A stretch of 64,000 nucleotides of DNA. Origin: Bacteroidales bacterium. GTDB taxonomy: Bacteria > Bacteroidota > Bacteroidia > Bacteroidales > Marinilabiliaceae. The first letter of the stretch is position 1. Each line of letters begins with the position of its first letter. The stretch lies in the NCBI GenBank assembly GCA_003249255.1, contig QKJP01000066.1, positions 186,001 through 250,000 on the forward strand. Reading direction: 5' to 3'. Below, one piece after another: positions 38,391-49,630 of this stretch. The notes under the pieces are model-generated. The model was not told the origin of the DNA, made no database searches, and worked only from the letters and a program-made list of their open reading frames with translations. Both the position numbers and the translations under genes were made by a program.

Positions 38391-40145
38391 ATGAAAATCA
38401 ACCAAAAATTATTCCTTGGAGTAATGTTGCAATTAGTGTTTATGCTCGTATTAGTATTCTTTATCTTTAATATTAGTTACAAATTAACTGATGTATCAGA
38501 ACAAACTTCTGCAGAATTTTCAAAAATCGAGATTGTAAAAAATTTAGCTACTCTTTCAAAAGATTTTATCAATAATAAAGTAGATTTTGATGAGATAGAA
38601 AAATCTTTCAAAATTGTTGAGACGCAAAAGCACAAAGAAAAAATAATGATCAACATCAATGAAATTAAGAATAAACTATACAAAATCAATTCAATAAAAA
38701 CCTCAAATGTTGAAATTGAACAAGCCTTGATGGAATTGACTGACAATTCAATTACTCAATCAAATACATACATCTATTCAATGAGTGAAAAATTGGCTGA
38801 TATTAACCAAAGGCGCAATGTTTCTACATTAGAACGACTAGTTATTGGTGGTGCTAACAATAACACTAACAATAACTATGCACTCAAAATATTATTTCTT
38901 CAGTTAAAAGAAAACCCTAATCTTAAGGCAGATATTACCAATTCACTAAACAAAACTATTCAACAGGCAAAAAATGATATAGAGAAACTAAAAAACACCC
39001 CCTTTGCTCAACTGCCTGTTATGGCTCACAATGCAAGTACTAAAAGTTTAGATTTAGTAAACCAGTATATATCTAATGTGGAATCGACTCAAAAACTTAG
39101 CCTTGATCTTTACAATATTTCTGATGAATTATATCGCGAGTTAAACAAGCACACATTAGAATCAATGGATGATAGCTTTAATAACATAAAAAACTCTGTT
39201 AGAACTGTTTTTATAATTTTACTTTTGGCATCTCTTGCTATTATTATCCTTAATTCTCTTACATCAAAATTAATCAGCAATACCTTTAATCAATTAAAAA
39301 TTGATTTACAAAAAATATCTGATGGAGAATTAGGTTTTATCGCCCTTCAATCTTTTATTAATAAAAGTGATGAAACTGGTATTTTGGCAGCATCCATCAA
39401 TAAAATGATAAATAATTTAAAAGATATTATTTCAAACATTCGACTAAGTGCTGATAACATTTCCAGGTTCAGTAATACAATAAAAGAATCATCGGTAAGT
39501 ATTTCTACAGGTGTTAATGAACAAGCTGCATCAGCAGAAGAAGTGTCATCTTCTATGGAAGAAATGGCAGCAAACATTCAACAAAATAAGGAAAACGCAA
39601 TAATCACCCATAAAACCTCACGCAAAACCTCTACATCAATTGAAGAAGTAGCAAACTCATCAGAAGAAAGCATGAAGGCTGTCCAAGACATTTTTTCTAA
39701 AATCAATGTAGTTGTTGAAATTGCTGAAAAAACAGATTTGCTTGCCATTAATGCTGCTGTTGAAGCGGCCAGAGCCGGTGATAGTGGAAAAGGTTTTGCA
39801 GTTGTTGCCTCTGAAGTTCGAAAACTAGCCGAACGCAGCCAAAGTGCTGCAAGTATAATTGTTGAACTGGCTGAACGTGGTATGAATAAAACAAAAGATT
39901 CGACTCAAAAATTAAGAGAACTTGTTCCTGAAATTCGAAAAACAGCAGAATTAATTGAAGAAATTGCAACAGCAAGCCGAGAACAAGATACCGGTGCTTC
40001 ACAAATAAACGATGCTATTCAACAATTAAGCTCAATTACACAACAAAATGCTGTTGCTGCCGAAAATCTGGCAGATAATTCATCTGAATTGGCTGAACAA
40101 GGCGTACAGTTAGAAAAAATTACACAATATTTTAATGTTAAATAA
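38391..40145 (+). CDS. Methyl-accepting chemotaxis-type receptor
   Basis: A membrane receptor of 584 residues from the ATG at 38391; an in-frame ATG 24 bases upstream would give 592. The first membrane span is about 8-30. A helical periplasmic sensor domain follows (about 30-265), then a second span (about 270-290), a HAMP domain and the signalling coiled coil. The receptor tip [20 protein letters not shown] leads into [18 protein letters not shown] and is well conserved. No cheA, cheW or cheR gene is nearby, so the partner system lies elsewhere. In Bacteroidota such receptors may also feed non-flagellar pathways such as gliding. Confidence 0.85.
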   Translation: MKINQKLFLGVMLQLVFMLVLVFFIFNISYKLTDVSEQTSAEFSKIEIVKNLATLSKDFINNKVDFDEIEKSFKIVETQKHKEKIMININEIKNKLYKINSIKTSNVEIEQALMELTDNSITQSNTYIYSMSEKLADINQRRNVSTLERLVIGGANNNTNNNYALKILFLQLKENPNLKADITNSLNKTIQQAKNDIEKLKNTPFAQLPVMAHNASTKSLDLVNQYISNVESTQKLSLDLYNISDELYRELNKHTLESMDDSFNNIKNSVRTVFIILLLASLAIIILNSLTSKLISNTFNQLKIDLQKISDGELGFIALQSFINKSDETGILAASINKMINNLKDIISNIRLSADNISRFSNTIKESSVSISTGVNEQAASAEEVSSSMEEMAANIQQNKENAIITHKTSRKTSTSIEEVANSSEESMKAVQDIFSKINVVVEIAEKTDLLAINAAVEAARAGDSGKGFAVVASEVRKLAERSQSAASIIVELAERGMNKTKDSTQKLRELVPEIRKTAELIEEIATASREQDTGASQINDAIQQLSSITQQNAVAAENLADNSSELAEQGVQLEKITQYFNVK

Positions 40146-40181
40146 TCACCATAGAAAGAGGCTTCTTTAATCAAACAGTTC

Positions 40182-41774
40182 TTATAATTTTCGGGGAAGC
40201 TTAAACGAAAAAACCGAACCTTCACCCCATTTGGAGGTTACTGATATACTCCCTCCCATTTTCTCTATATAGCCTTTGGAAATTGCCAGACCTAAACCAG
40301 TTCCGCCATATTTACTACCATCATTATTGATTTGGGTAAAACGTTCAAATATACTGTCCAGATTCTCTGGTTTAATTCCAATACCTGTATCTTGAACAGT
40401 AAAAGAATAATAGCCATTATTATATTTACAAATTAATTTCACATATCCTTTTGAAGTAAACTTCAAACTATTACTTATCAAATTGTCCAAGATCTGACGG
40501 AATTTAGTAACATCCACAATTGAATACATTTTATCTTTCGAAACTTCAAATTCATATTGTAAACTCACTCCTTTTGATTCAAACAAAGGTTGATGAAAAT
40601 TAATGACTTCTTGACATATATTAGAAATGTTATAACGCTTCTCATCCAGCTCAATAATACCGATTTCAATTTTAGAGACATCAATAATATCATTAACAAT
40701 TCGTAATAGTTGCTGGCTACTAGCACTAATCAAATCACAAATCTCTTTATCGCTTTCATCCAGGGAATTAGAGACGCGAAGAATATCTGAAAAACCCACT
40801 ATGCCATTCATTGGTGTGCGAATTTCATGAGACATATTGCACAGAAAAGCGGTTTTTAAACGGTCACTCTCTTCGGCCTTCTCTTTGGCAATTAATAACT
40901 CTTGCTCAACCTCTTTTAAACGGGTGATATCATGAGCAACAGAAAAGGCTATAAGTTCGTCGTAAACCGGTTGAACAATCCATGAAAACCATAAATAGCC
41001 GCCCGCTTTTTTGACATAGCGATTAACGAAACGCATCATATCAGGCTTTTCGATTATCTTTTCATTTATAAAATCAATGGTACTCTGAAGATCCTCAGGA
41101 TGAATAAACTCAAACATGGAGTGTCCTTCAATTTCTGACACATCGTAACCTAATAAATTGCTCAACGCCGGATTCACCTTTAAAAATATGGCGTTGATAT
41201 CAGTAATACAAATAGGATTAGCTACTAAATTAAATATCCTTTCGTAATCTTTAATTTCTTTTTGGGCTCCAAAAAGTTGATATTCAAACTGTACTAACTG
41301 ACTTTCTTCTTTATCACTGATCTCTTTTTCATGCTCAATTTGAAAAGCAATTTCCTTTAAATCATTTGCTATTTCTTTACACATTTGACTTAAAACTGCT
41401 TTCTCAAATGGCAAATAAAAATGTTCATACAAATTATAGAGTGAAACAAACCCAAATATTTGACCTTTTGTAACACAAACCGGCTCTAATTCAATAGCTG
41501 TTTTATTTTTATAAAATACACCTAAAGCATCTTGTATTTTACTTTCATCGATAGCATCTTGATCTTTAAGGCTAATTTCTGTTCCAATTTGAATTTTGTT
41601 GTCATTATTTTGACTGACACTTAAACAGTGGATTTTATTATTTTTTATCTGCCATAATGCTACGGCTTCTACATTAAACCATTGTCGCAGAAAACCTAAT
41701 CTTTCTGTCCATCTTTTTATATTCCCTAAGCCGGGAGTTAAAACCTCTTGTCTTATGATGTTTTTTAGGAGCAA
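40182..41774 (-). CDS. PAS sensor histidine kinase
   Basis: A 530-residue cytoplasmic kinase without membrane spans. Residues 1-165 resemble a GAF-like sensor domain. A PAS domain follows at about 175-295 ([21 protein letters not shown]). The HisKA domain carries the phospho-acceptor in [15 protein letters not shown], near residue 321. The HATPase domain has [17 protein letters not shown] and [11 protein letters not shown]. The gene converges with the chemoreceptor gene, but no response regulator is adjacent, so it is another orphan kinase. Confidence 0.92.
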   Translation of the reverse strand: MLLKNIIRQEVLTPGLGNIKRWTERLGFLRQWFNVEAVALWQIKNNKIHCLSVSQNNDNKIQIGTEISLKDQDAIDESKIQDALGVFYKNKTAIELEPVCVTKGQIFGFVSLYNLYEHFYLPFEKAVLSQMCKEIANDLKEIAFQIEHEKEISDKEESQLVQFEYQLFGAQKEIKDYERIFNLVANPICITDINAIFLKVNPALSNLLGYDVSEIEGHSMFEFIHPEDLQSTIDFINEKIIEKPDMMRFVNRYVKKAGGYLWFSWIVQPVYDELIAFSVAHDITRLKEVEQELLIAKEKAEESDRLKTAFLCNMSHEIRTPMNGIVGFSDILRVSNSLDESDKEICDLISASSQQLLRIVNDIIDVSKIEIGIIELDEKRYNISNICQEVINFHQPLFESKGVSLQYEFEVSKDKMYSIVDVTKFRQILDNLISNSLKFTSKGYVKLICKYNNGYYSFTVQDTGIGIKPENLDSIFERFTQINNDGSKYGGTGLGLAISKGYIEKMGGSISVTSKWGEGSVFSFKLPRKL

Positions 41775-41891
41775 TTAAAAAATCTTTAGTTTGATTAATA
41801 GTCACCCTAAAATACAATAGCCCAAAAATTAATTCAACACCTTTATGATGTTTTAGTGAAAAATAATTACCAAACACCTTTGAATATAAAC

Positions 41892-41923
41892 AAAGGGTTG
41901 CCTCACAATCGAGACAACCCTTT
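41892..41923 (-). terminator. Terminator after purL
   Basis: A 9-bp stem AAAGGGTTG/CAACCCTTT with an inner CTC/GAG extension lies 24 bases after the purL stop codon. The T-run on the minus strand is short. Confidence 0.7.
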
Positions 41924-41946
41924 CTTAATATTTTAACAGTTTGTGC

Positions 41947-44900
41947 TTACTTCACTTTCTCTGCAACCCATTTGCGAGCATTTACAAAAGCATCTACCCA
42001 AGGTGTTACCTCGTCGGCTTTTCTATCTGCCGGATAATAACCCCATTGCCATGGGAAGATTGCACGCTCTAAGTGAGGCATCATCGCTAAATGACGACCG
42101 TCTTTAGAACAAATAGCTGCTGTATTAAAATCAGAACCATTAGGGTTACCCGGGTAACCTGATTGCGTATATTTACCTGCAATGTGGTATTCGCTCTCTG
42201 CATAAGGCATTGCAAATTTACCTTCTCCGTGAGCTACCCAAACCCCTAATCGAGAACCAGCCAGAGAACTTAACATAACAGAGTTGTTTTCCTGAATATC
42301 CATGCTCAAGAAGATTGACTCAAATTTATGTGAGTTATTGTGTAACATCTTTGGCTTCTCGGCATGATCAGGATAAACTAAACCAAGCTCAACCATTAAC
42401 TGGCATCCGTTACAAACACCTAAAGATAAGGTATCAGGACGTGCATAGAAGTTATCTAACGCTTTCTTAGCTTTTTCGTTGTATAAAAACGCTCCTGCCC
42501 AACCTTTCGCCGAACCAAGAACATCTGAGTTCGAGAATCCACCAACAAATACGATGAAGTTCACATCCTCTAATGTTTCACGACCGGCAATTAAGTCTGT
42601 CATGTGAACATCCTTCACATCAAAACCGGCTAAGTACATACTGTAAGCCATCTCACGGTCACCATTCACACCTTTTTCGCGGATGATAGCAGCTTTGATT
42701 CCTGACTTAGAAGTTCTTTCTAATTCAAGACCGTTTTGAGCTAATTTACCGGTAAAATCTGCATTGAATTTAGGTGCAATTGCCTGATTTTTATAGTTGG
42801 CATAACGATCGGCCGCTCCTTTTTCTGTGCTTTGCTTACGGTCTAACAAGTATGATGTTTTGTACCAAGCATCGCGGTACTTATCGATATCTAATGATAA
42901 AGTTTGCTCGCCGTTTGTGATTGTCACAGTTCTTTCTTCAACAGGCTTACCAAGTTCGATGAACTGAGTTCCTGAAGCGTCTAATACTTCTTGAGCTGCT
43001 TTAAGATCTTTTACTTGAACTAACACACCCGGATTCTCAGAGAACAATACTTTTACCAAGTCTTTCTCTTCGATGCCTGATAAATCAACTTTTAAGCCGT
43101 GAGTAGTATTAGCGAAATTCATTTCTAATAAAGCTGTAACCATACCACCCGCAGAAATATCATGACCGGCTAACACTAATCCTTTGTTAATTAATGATTG
43201 AAGGGCATTAAATCCGTCTTTAAAGTAGTCAGAATCGGCAATAGTTGGAGCCTCCGCCCCTAACTTATTAACCACCTGAGCAAAACTAGAACCACCTAAT
43301 TTTAATGCATCAAACGATAAATCGATGTATAATAAATGAGAATCTTTGTCTTTAGCAATTACAGGCTCAACAATTTTACGAATGTCGCTCACTTCTCCGG
43401 CAGCAGAAATAATTACTGTTCCCGGGCTGATTACTTGCTCTCCGTCAGGATATTTTTGAGTCATCGATAATGAATCTTTACCTGTAGGGATGTTGATACC
43501 TAAATCAACTGCAAAATCAGAAACCGCTTCAACAGCACGGTATAAACGGCTATCTTCACCCGGATTTTTACAAGGCCACATCCAGTTAGCGCTTAAAGAA
43601 ATGCCCGATAAACCTTTGGTTAACGGCGCCCAAACAATGTTTGTTAAGGCCTCTGCAATAGCCACTTTAGAACCGGCAGCAGGATCAACCAAAGCAATTG
43701 CCGGGGCATGTCCGATGGACGTTGCCAAACCTTTAACACCTTTGTAATCTAATGCACAAGCACCCAAGTTATTTAATGGTAACTGAAGCTCACCTGCGCA
43801 CTGTTGTTTGGCCACTTTACCGGTTACCGAACGGTCAACTTTATTGGTTAACCAGTCTTTACAAGCAACAGCTTCTAATTGAAGCACTTGTTCGATGTAT
43901 TCTTCAATTTTTTCGTTTGAATACTCAACAGCTGCAAATTCAATATCAGCTGTTTCGTCTTTCATGATGGTTTTTGGAGGATTACCAAACATATCGGCTA
44001 ATTGCCAATCGATAGGCGCATTTCCTTTACCATCTTCAAACTTAAAATGCATATCTCCTGTTGTTTCACCAACTTCGTAGAACGGAGCACGCTCACGCGC
44101 TGAAATATTCTTTAAGTTCTCAATGTCTTTATCTTTCAATACAAGCCCCATACGCTCCTGAGACTCGTTTCCTACAATTTCTTTGGCAGATAAAGTTGGA
44201 TCTCCAACCGGTAATTTATCAATGTGGATGGTTCCACCGGTTGATTCAACCAATTCTGACAAACAGTTTAAGTGACCACCTGCACCATGATCGTGAATCG
44301 AAACAATTGGATTGTTATCCGACTCAGCTAATGCACGAATGGCATTCATGGCACGTTTCTGCATCTCAGGGTTTGAACGCTGAACCGCATTTAACTCAAT
44401 ACCACTGTGAAACTCACCGGTTGCTACAGATGATACTGCGCCACCACCCATACCAATGCGGTAGTTATCACCTCCAAGAATCACGACTTTATCACCTTTC
44501 TCTGGATCGGCTTTTAAAGCGTGTTCTTTACGGCCAAAACCGATCCCACCGGCTAACATAATTACTTTATCGAAAGCAAATTTCTTGTGCGCTTCAAAAT
44601 GCTCGTAAGTTAATACCGAACCACAAATCATTGGCTGACCAAACTTATTACCAAAATCACTGGCTCCGTTTGAGGCTTTAATTAAGATTTGCTCCGGTGT
44701 TTGATATAACCAATTACGAGCAGGAATTTCTTTTTCCCAGCTTCTTCCCTCTTCAGAACGTGAATAAGAAGTCATGTAAACCGCTGTACCCGCTAATGGC
44801 AACGAACCTTGTCCACCGGCTAAACGGTCACGAATTTCACCTCCGGCACCTGTTGCAGCACCGTTAAAAGGCTCAACTGTAGTTGGGAAGTTATGAGTCT

Positions 44901-45639
44901 CTGCTTTTAAAGAAAGTACAGTATCAATTTCTTTTGTTTCGAAGAAATCAGGCTTGTCCTGAGTTTTTGGCGCAAACTGCATGGCTTTTGGTCCTTCAAT
45001 AAAAGCTACATTATCTTTATATGCAGACACCAATCCTTGAGGAGCTTCTTTAGAAGTACGTTTAATTAACTGGAATAAAGAGCTTTCTTTCTCTTCCCCA
45101 TCAATAATAAAAGTACCGTTAAAGATTTTATGACGACAGTGCTCCGAGTTCACTTGAGAGAATCCGAACACCTCACTGTCGGTAAGTTTACGACCTAAAC
45201 GCTCTGCTAGACCATTTAAGTAATCTATTTCTTCCTGACTTAATGCTAAACCTTCAGAAACGTTATAGCTTGCAATATCATCAATAGAGATAATACCCTC
45301 AGGTTGTTTATCAATAGTAAAAACTGTATCATCCAAACCTTTGTACAATGCTTGTAACATCGGATCGAATGTTGCATTTTCGTTTTCTACCTTAAAAAAC
45401 TCTTCAATACGGATGATTGAAGAAATACCCATGTTTTGAGTAATCTCAACAGCGTTGGTACTCCATGGTGTAATCATTTCTTTTCGTGGCCCAACAAAAA
45501 AGCCTTCCAACTTAACTTCTTTGGAAAGCTTTGCTCCACTAAATAACCATTCTAATTTACTAATGTCAGCCGGTTGTAGTGCTTCTGCTACACCTACAGC
45601 CAGAAATTGATTAGAGTTACCCTCAAAAAACAGGACCAT
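41947..45639 (-). CDS. purL: Phosphoribosylformylglycinamidine synthase, single-chain
   Basis: Converts FGAR to FGAM with glutamine and ATP, the fourth step of purine synthesis. At 1,230 residues this is the long fused form. The N-terminal half holds the two AIRS-like ATP-binding domains (SEHCRHKIFNG, then LKAETHNFPTTVEPFNGAATG and GAGGHLNCLSELVE). The C-terminal class I glutaminase has the nucleophile cysteine in LSLGVCNGCQLM and the histidine in WVAHGEGKF. purC lies 18 kb away in the window, so the purine genes are not in one operon here. A GCTC-AAAA-GAGC inverted repeat lies in its upstream region. Confidence 0.96.
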   Translation of the reverse strand: MVLFFEGNSNQFLAVGVAEALQPADISKLEWLFSGAKLSKEVKLEGFFVGPRKEMITPWSTNAVEITQNMGISSIIRIEEFFKVENENATFDPMLQALYKGLDDTVFTIDKQPEGIISIDDIASYNVSEGLALSQEEIDYLNGLAERLGRKLTDSEVFGFSQVNSEHCRHKIFNGTFIIDGEEKESSLFQLIKRTSKEAPQGLVSAYKDNVAFIEGPKAMQFAPKTQDKPDFFETKEIDTVLSLKAETHNFPTTVEPFNGAATGAGGEIRDRLAGGQGSLPLAGTAVYMTSYSRSEEGRSWEKEIPARNWLYQTPEQILIKASNGASDFGNKFGQPMICGSVLTYEHFEAHKKFAFDKVIMLAGGIGFGRKEHALKADPEKGDKVVILGGDNYRIGMGGGAVSSVATGEFHSGIELNAVQRSNPEMQKRAMNAIRALAESDNNPIVSIHDHGAGGHLNCLSELVESTGGTIHIDKLPVGDPTLSAKEIVGNESQERMGLVLKDKDIENLKNISARERAPFYEVGETTGDMHFKFEDGKGNAPIDWQLADMFGNPPKTIMKDETADIEFAAVEYSNEKIEEYIEQVLQLEAVACKDWLTNKVDRSVTGKVAKQQCAGELQLPLNNLGACALDYKGVKGLATSIGHAPAIALVDPAAGSKVAIAEALTNIVWAPLTKGLSGISLSANWMWPCKNPGEDSRLYRAVEAVSDFAVDLGINIPTGKDSLSMTQKYPDGEQVISPGTVIISAAGEVSDIRKIVEPVIAKDKDSHLLYIDLSFDALKLGGSSFAQVVNKLGAEAPTIADSDYFKDGFNALQSLINKGLVLAGHDISAGGMVTALLEMNFANTTHGLKVDLSGIEEKDLVKVLFSENPGVLVQVKDLKAAQEVLDASGTQFIELGKPVEERTVTITNGEQTLSLDIDKYRDAWYKTSYLLDRKQSTEKGAADRYANYKNQAIAPKFNADFTGKLAQNGLELERTSKSGIKAAIIREKGVNGDREMAYSMYLAGFDVKDVHMTDLIAGRETLEDVNFIVFVGGFSNSDVLGSAKGWAGAFLYNEKAKKALDNFYARPDTLSLGVCNGCQLMVELGLVYPDHAEKPKMLHNNSHKFESIFLSMDIQENNSVMLSSLAGSRLGVWVAHGEGKFAMPYAESEYHIAGKYTQSGYPGNPNGSDFNTAAICSKDGRHLAMMPHLERAIFPWQWGYYPADRKADEVTPWVDAFVNARKWVAEKVK

Positions 45640-45676
45640 GAATTATAAATTTTTGATTGATTAATTCTTTGCGCTG

Positions 45677-45705
45677 CAAATTTACAACAAAAAGCTCAAA
45701 AGAGC
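45677..45705 (-). promoter_or_regulatory. Possible purL promoter element with inverted repeat
   Basis: On the minus strand TAAATTTG (45684-45677) matches the TAnnTTTG box 38 bases before the start codon. A perfect inverted repeat GCTC-AAAA-GAGC (45694-45705) lies just upstream and might be an operator. No TTG sits at the expected distance. Confidence 0.35.
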
Positions 45706-45832
45706 GTATTTTTTTTGCTTTGATAATGAGAATAGATGCTTAGATAATAGATGATATTTGATAGATGATTTACAAAAGGTACTATTTCAAGAACTTACCT
45801 CTTTACCTGATAGATACATTGTTACAAAAAAC

Positions 45833-45857
45833 AAAAGCACCCGGTAAAGGTGCTTTT
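45833..45857 (-). terminator. Terminator after the GH117-like gene
   Basis: A 9-bp perfect stem AAAAGCACC/GGTGCTTTT with a 7-base loop is followed on the minus strand by T-rich sequence. Confidence 0.85.
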
Positions 45858-45882
45858 GATAATTCGTTATGTCTTGAAAAGA

Positions 45883-47232
45883 TTAATCTTCAACTACATA
45901 TTCTTTATTCACATTTTCAAAACGCTTCAAGTGCATCCATCCACCCGGCACATCCCATTTTAATACGTGGCAAATACCCCATGAAGCTCCGGTTACAGGA
46001 GAAGTTGCTTCACTCACAGGACGATAAAATCCGGGAGCTTCAGGGAAATTAGATACTGAACCTTGAATCTCGAAATTCACTCCATCTTCAGAGTATTGAA
46101 TCGTTCCACCCTCCGGACCATCCTGATGTTGTAAAATTGCCACACCATCTTTATAGTTCCATACACTAATTTCGTGTCCTGTATTGGTAATCGGGTTGTA
46201 ATCTGACTTCACATAAGGACCAGTTGGTTTATCTGCGATGGCAACTCCCCACTTAACTTGCTTCATTCCATATTTACCGTAATCAGTACCGCAAACAGGA
46301 TCGCACCATGTCATGTTTCCATCTTTATCAGAAAAACTACACTCTCCTTTATAATACAAGTAGAACTTATTTTGATAATAAATAATACAAGGATCGTGTA
46401 CAGCACTTCTGTCAAAATACTCATTATCGGTATAAGTAGGATGAAGAATTGGTTCACTCTCTTTTACCCAAGGTCCATCAGGAGAATCAGATGAAGCAAT
46501 TCCTACTGTATTTCTAGTGTAAATCCCGGCATGATCTTTTGCTGCCTGATAAACTAAGTAATACTTCCCTTCATGCACAAAAATTTCTGTAGTAAAAGCA
46601 GAACGATGATCGTATGTACCTTCTTCACCTCTCGCTAGAGCTATTCCTTCTTCTTTCCAGTTCCATCCATCTGTTGATGTTGCATAGTAAATATCGTTAA
46701 AATCCCATGGAGCTGTTTTCTTTTCATCAAAAGTTAAGCTATACGAATACCAAACGTAATATTTACCATCAACTTTTATTACAGCACTAGGATCTCTTCT
46801 GGTAACTGCGGTATCTGGTGCAAGATCGCCTTTAAGATCAAATTGCTCAAAAGCAATATTCCATTCCGGCTTTTCCGGATTAGAAATTTCACAGCCATGT
46901 TCTCTATAAGATTCTAAACGTGCTGCTGCGGCACTCACTTTATTAGCACGTAATTGAATATTCAAATTAGTTGAAGGCTTAAGGTTATATTTCTCCTCAA
47001 ACATATAACCGGCTGCTTCCCAACTTAAGGTTTTAGCATTAGGATTTGAACATTCAATTTCAAATTCACCATTTTCATTAGTAACAACCTTAGTACTATC
47101 CTCTCGAATTTGCACTTCAACACCTGAAATAGGCGAGTTTGTTTCTGCATCTTTAACCACTCCCTGATATTTTGGAGTACAAGACAAAGCTCCAACTAGC
47201 GTAGCTGCCAGCGTAAAATTAAGTAATTTCAT
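45883..47232 (-). CDS. GH117-like glycoside hydrolase lipoprotein with N-terminal regulatory-like domain
   Basis: A cell-surface glycoside hydrolase of 449 residues from the ATG at 47232; longer starts upstream lack sense. The lipobox is ALSC with Cys18. Residues 20-95 are a carboxypeptidase-regulatory-like sandwich (GVVKDAETNSPISGVEVQI). The five-bladed propeller then carries RRDPSAVIK (145-153), NDIYYATSTDGWNW (179-192), AVHDPCIIYY (277-286) and GHEISVWNYK (352-361). The end, WGICHVLKWDVPGGWMHLKRFE, is typical of GH117. Characterised GH117 enzymes release 3,6-anhydro-L-galactose from neoagarooligosaccharides; the histidine in GHEISVW fits the expected acid residue (family knowledge). A GH43-type activity remains possible. 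The fused N-terminal domain is unusual. Confidence 0.75.
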   Translation of the reverse strand: MKLLNFTLAATLVGALSCTPKYQGVVKDAETNSPISGVEVQIREDSTKVVTNENGEFEIECSNPNAKTLSWEAAGYMFEEKYNLKPSTNLNIQLRANKVSAAAARLESYREHGCEISNPEKPEWNIAFEQFDLKGDLAPDTAVTRRDPSAVIKVDGKYYVWYSYSLTFDEKKTAPWDFNDIYYATSTDGWNWKEEGIALARGEEGTYDHRSAFTTEIFVHEGKYYLVYQAAKDHAGIYTRNTVGIASSDSPDGPWVKESEPILHPTYTDNEYFDRSAVHDPCIIYYQNKFYLYYKGECSFSDKDGNMTWCDPVCGTDYGKYGMKQVKWGVAIADKPTGPYVKSDYNPITNTGHEISVWNYKDGVAILQHQDGPEGGTIQYSEDGVNFEIQGSVSNFPEAPGFYRPVSEATSPVTGASWGICHVLKWDVPGGWMHLKRFENVNKEYVVED

Positions 47233-47465
47233 TATTATAAATTGTTTAATATATCCTAACATAATATAACTGACCCATATAGTTAACAATAATAAACCAT
47301 AGATTAGTGCAAAAATAGTTTAAATGTTTCTCAAATTTTAAGCTTTAGGCAAGAATCTTATTTAGCAGTTCTTTATTCTAAAGGATGATTTAATTAATAA
47401 TTAATATATTTTCGTGTTTAATTATATAAACAAAGCTTAAGAATAAGATAAAATATTAGAATCCA

Positions 47466-49379
47466 ATGAAATCATTAATCGATTTTTTTAACAATAGTGT
47501 AAACCAATACCCTAACAACCCTCTTATTTGGGAGAAAGAAGAGGGTGTATACAAAGCCCATTCCTATTCTGAAATTAAAAATGACGTATATGATTTAGCT
47601 AACGTATTGCTTTCATTAGGATTAAAAGATGGCGATAGAGCTGCTTTACTTTCAGAAGGTCGAAAACATTGGTTGGTTAGTGAATTAGCTGTTCTTCATT
47701 GTGGTGCTATAAATGTACCTTTATCTACAAAACTAGAGGCTGATCGAGATTTATTTTTTAGAATTAATCACTCCGAAGCAAAAATTCTAATAGTTTCAAA
47801 AAATCAATTGCCTAAAATTCGTTTGGTCAAAAAAGAATTTACCTCTGTAGAAACCATCATTGTCTTAGATGATATTGAATTAGAGGAAAAGGAAGTAACT
47901 ATTTCATCACTTCTTCAAAATAAAGAAACATTAAAAGAGAAGTACAATAATGAATTAAAGGAGCGAATTTCAAAAGTAACGCCTGATTCCTATGCCAACA
48001 TTTCCTATACATCAGGAACCACAGCCGATCCTAAAGGAATTATTCTATCGCATCGAAACTATACAGCTAACGTGGAACAGGCATTTAGTTTCATCGAAAT
48101 CCCACAGAGCTATAAAACGTTGGTAGTTCTACCATGGGATCATGCTTTTGCCCACACAGCAGCTTTGTATTCGTTTATGCACAAAGGTGCATCCATAGCT
48201 TCTGTACAGATTGGTAAAAATCAAATTGAAACTTTAAAGAATTTCTCAAACAACATGTTAGAAATTCAACCGGATATATTAATGAGTGTACCGGCGATGG
48301 CCAAAAACTTTAAAAAAGGAATTGAAAATGGCATAGCTGCCAAAGGAGCTGTTGCTAACTCTCTTTTTAAAGCTGGAATTAAATTTGCTTATTGGTACAA
48401 TGGAACCGGAGATAACAAAGGTGCAGGATTAAAATTCTTAACCAAACCCATTTACAGTTTCTTCAATAAAATCATCTTCTCTAAAATAAAAGTTAAATTT
48501 GGTGGTAAGCTTAAATACTTTATCGGTGGAGGTGCATTATTAGACATTGATCTTCAGCGTTTCTTTTATGCCATTGGTATTCCAATGTACCAGGGTTATG
48601 GACTTACAGAGGCATCGCCGATTATTTCTGCCAACACCCCTCTATATCACAAAATGGGAACCTCAGGAAAAGTAGTTAATGATTTGGAGATTAAAATCTG
48701 CGATTCTGATGGTAACGAACTTCCTCTAGGAGAAAAAGGTGAAATTGTTATTAAGGGTGAAAACACCATGAAAGGTTACTGGAAAAATGAAGAAGCTACA
48801 AAAGAAGCTTTAAAAGAAGGTTGGCTATATACCGGAGATATGGGCTATTTGGCAGAAGATAATTATCTGTATGTACTAGGTCGTTTTAAAAGCCTGTTAA
48901 TTAGTGCTGATGGCGAAAAGTACAGCCCCGAAGGCATTGAAGAAGCCATTATCGACCATTGCCCTTACATAGATCAAATTGTGTTGCACAACGATCATAA
49001 TCCTTATACCATTGGATTAATCGTATTGAATTCTGATGCAATTAAAACCTTTGCTAAGAAGCAACATAAGGACATTACTAATCCAGATGATTTAGATGCT
49101 ATCTTGGAAGAGCTCGATAAGGACCTTAAACATTTAAGAAGTGGTAAAAACACCGAAAATACTTTCCCTGCTCGATGGTTTCCATCCGCCTTTGGAATTT
49201 TACCTGAGGCGCTTAGAGAACAAAACAAACTGGTAAATAGTACGATGAAAGTCGTAAGAGGCAAGGTGACAGAGTACTTCTCCAAAGAAGTGGAATATCT
49301 TTATACCCCTGCGGGTAAAAATTTAAATAATTCAAAGAATAAAGAAAACCTTTCAATATTCTTAAAATCATTTAAATAA
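47466..49379 (+). CDS. Long-chain acyl-CoA synthetase (AMP-binding)
   Basis: Activates fatty acids to acyl-CoA through an acyl-AMP. The 637 residues contain the P-loop-like motif YTSGTTADPKG (near 180) and GYGLTEASP (near 376). The AMP/ribose-binding aspartate is in YTGDMGYLAEDN and the hinge-region lysine is expected after GRFKSLLISADGEKYSPEGIE. The family is clear; the chain-length preference cannot be read from sequence. It stands alone and diverges from the GH117-like gene. Confidence 0.92.
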   Translation: MKSLIDFFNNSVNQYPNNPLIWEKEEGVYKAHSYSEIKNDVYDLANVLLSLGLKDGDRAALLSEGRKHWLVSELAVLHCGAINVPLSTKLEADRDLFFRINHSEAKILIVSKNQLPKIRLVKKEFTSVETIIVLDDIELEEKEVTISSLLQNKETLKEKYNNELKERISKVTPDSYANISYTSGTTADPKGIILSHRNYTANVEQAFSFIEIPQSYKTLVVLPWDHAFAHTAALYSFMHKGASIASVQIGKNQIETLKNFSNNMLEIQPDILMSVPAMAKNFKKGIENGIAAKGAVANSLFKAGIKFAYWYNGTGDNKGAGLKFLTKPIYSFFNKIIFSKIKVKFGGKLKYFIGGGALLDIDLQRFFYAIGIPMYQGYGLTEASPIISANTPLYHKMGTSGKVVNDLEIKICDSDGNELPLGEKGEIVIKGENTMKGYWKNEEATKEALKEGWLYTGDMGYLAEDNYLYVLGRFKSLLISADGEKYSPEGIEEAIIDHCPYIDQIVLHNDHNPYTIGLIVLNSDAIKTFAKKQHKDITNPDDLDAILEELDKDLKHLRSGKNTENTFPARWFPSAFGILPEALREQNKLVNSTMKVVRGKVTEYFSKEVEYLYTPAGKNLNNSKNKENLSIFLKSFK

Positions 49380-49630
49380 GCAATAATATAAAACAAATTA
49401 ACTTTAAAAACTCAAATTAATTCTGAAATTTAAATCATTATTATGTATATTAATAATGATTTTTGCACAGAAAAGTTTTATTTTTGATTAATTAATATGT
49501 GTAAATGGTAAAATTTTACAGTGCTTTCATAAAAAATATCATAATCTTTAATAAAGTTTTGTTTTTTTTGGTAGAGTATTGATAATGTCAATTGATAAGT
49601 TTTACAATTTTGCTTTTAAATAAGAACTAA

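Noticed and set aside
44061-44561. A 166-codon plus-strand ORF antisense to purL
   Set aside because: It is a shadow of the purL codons, with low-complexity composition rich in His, Leu and Gln.
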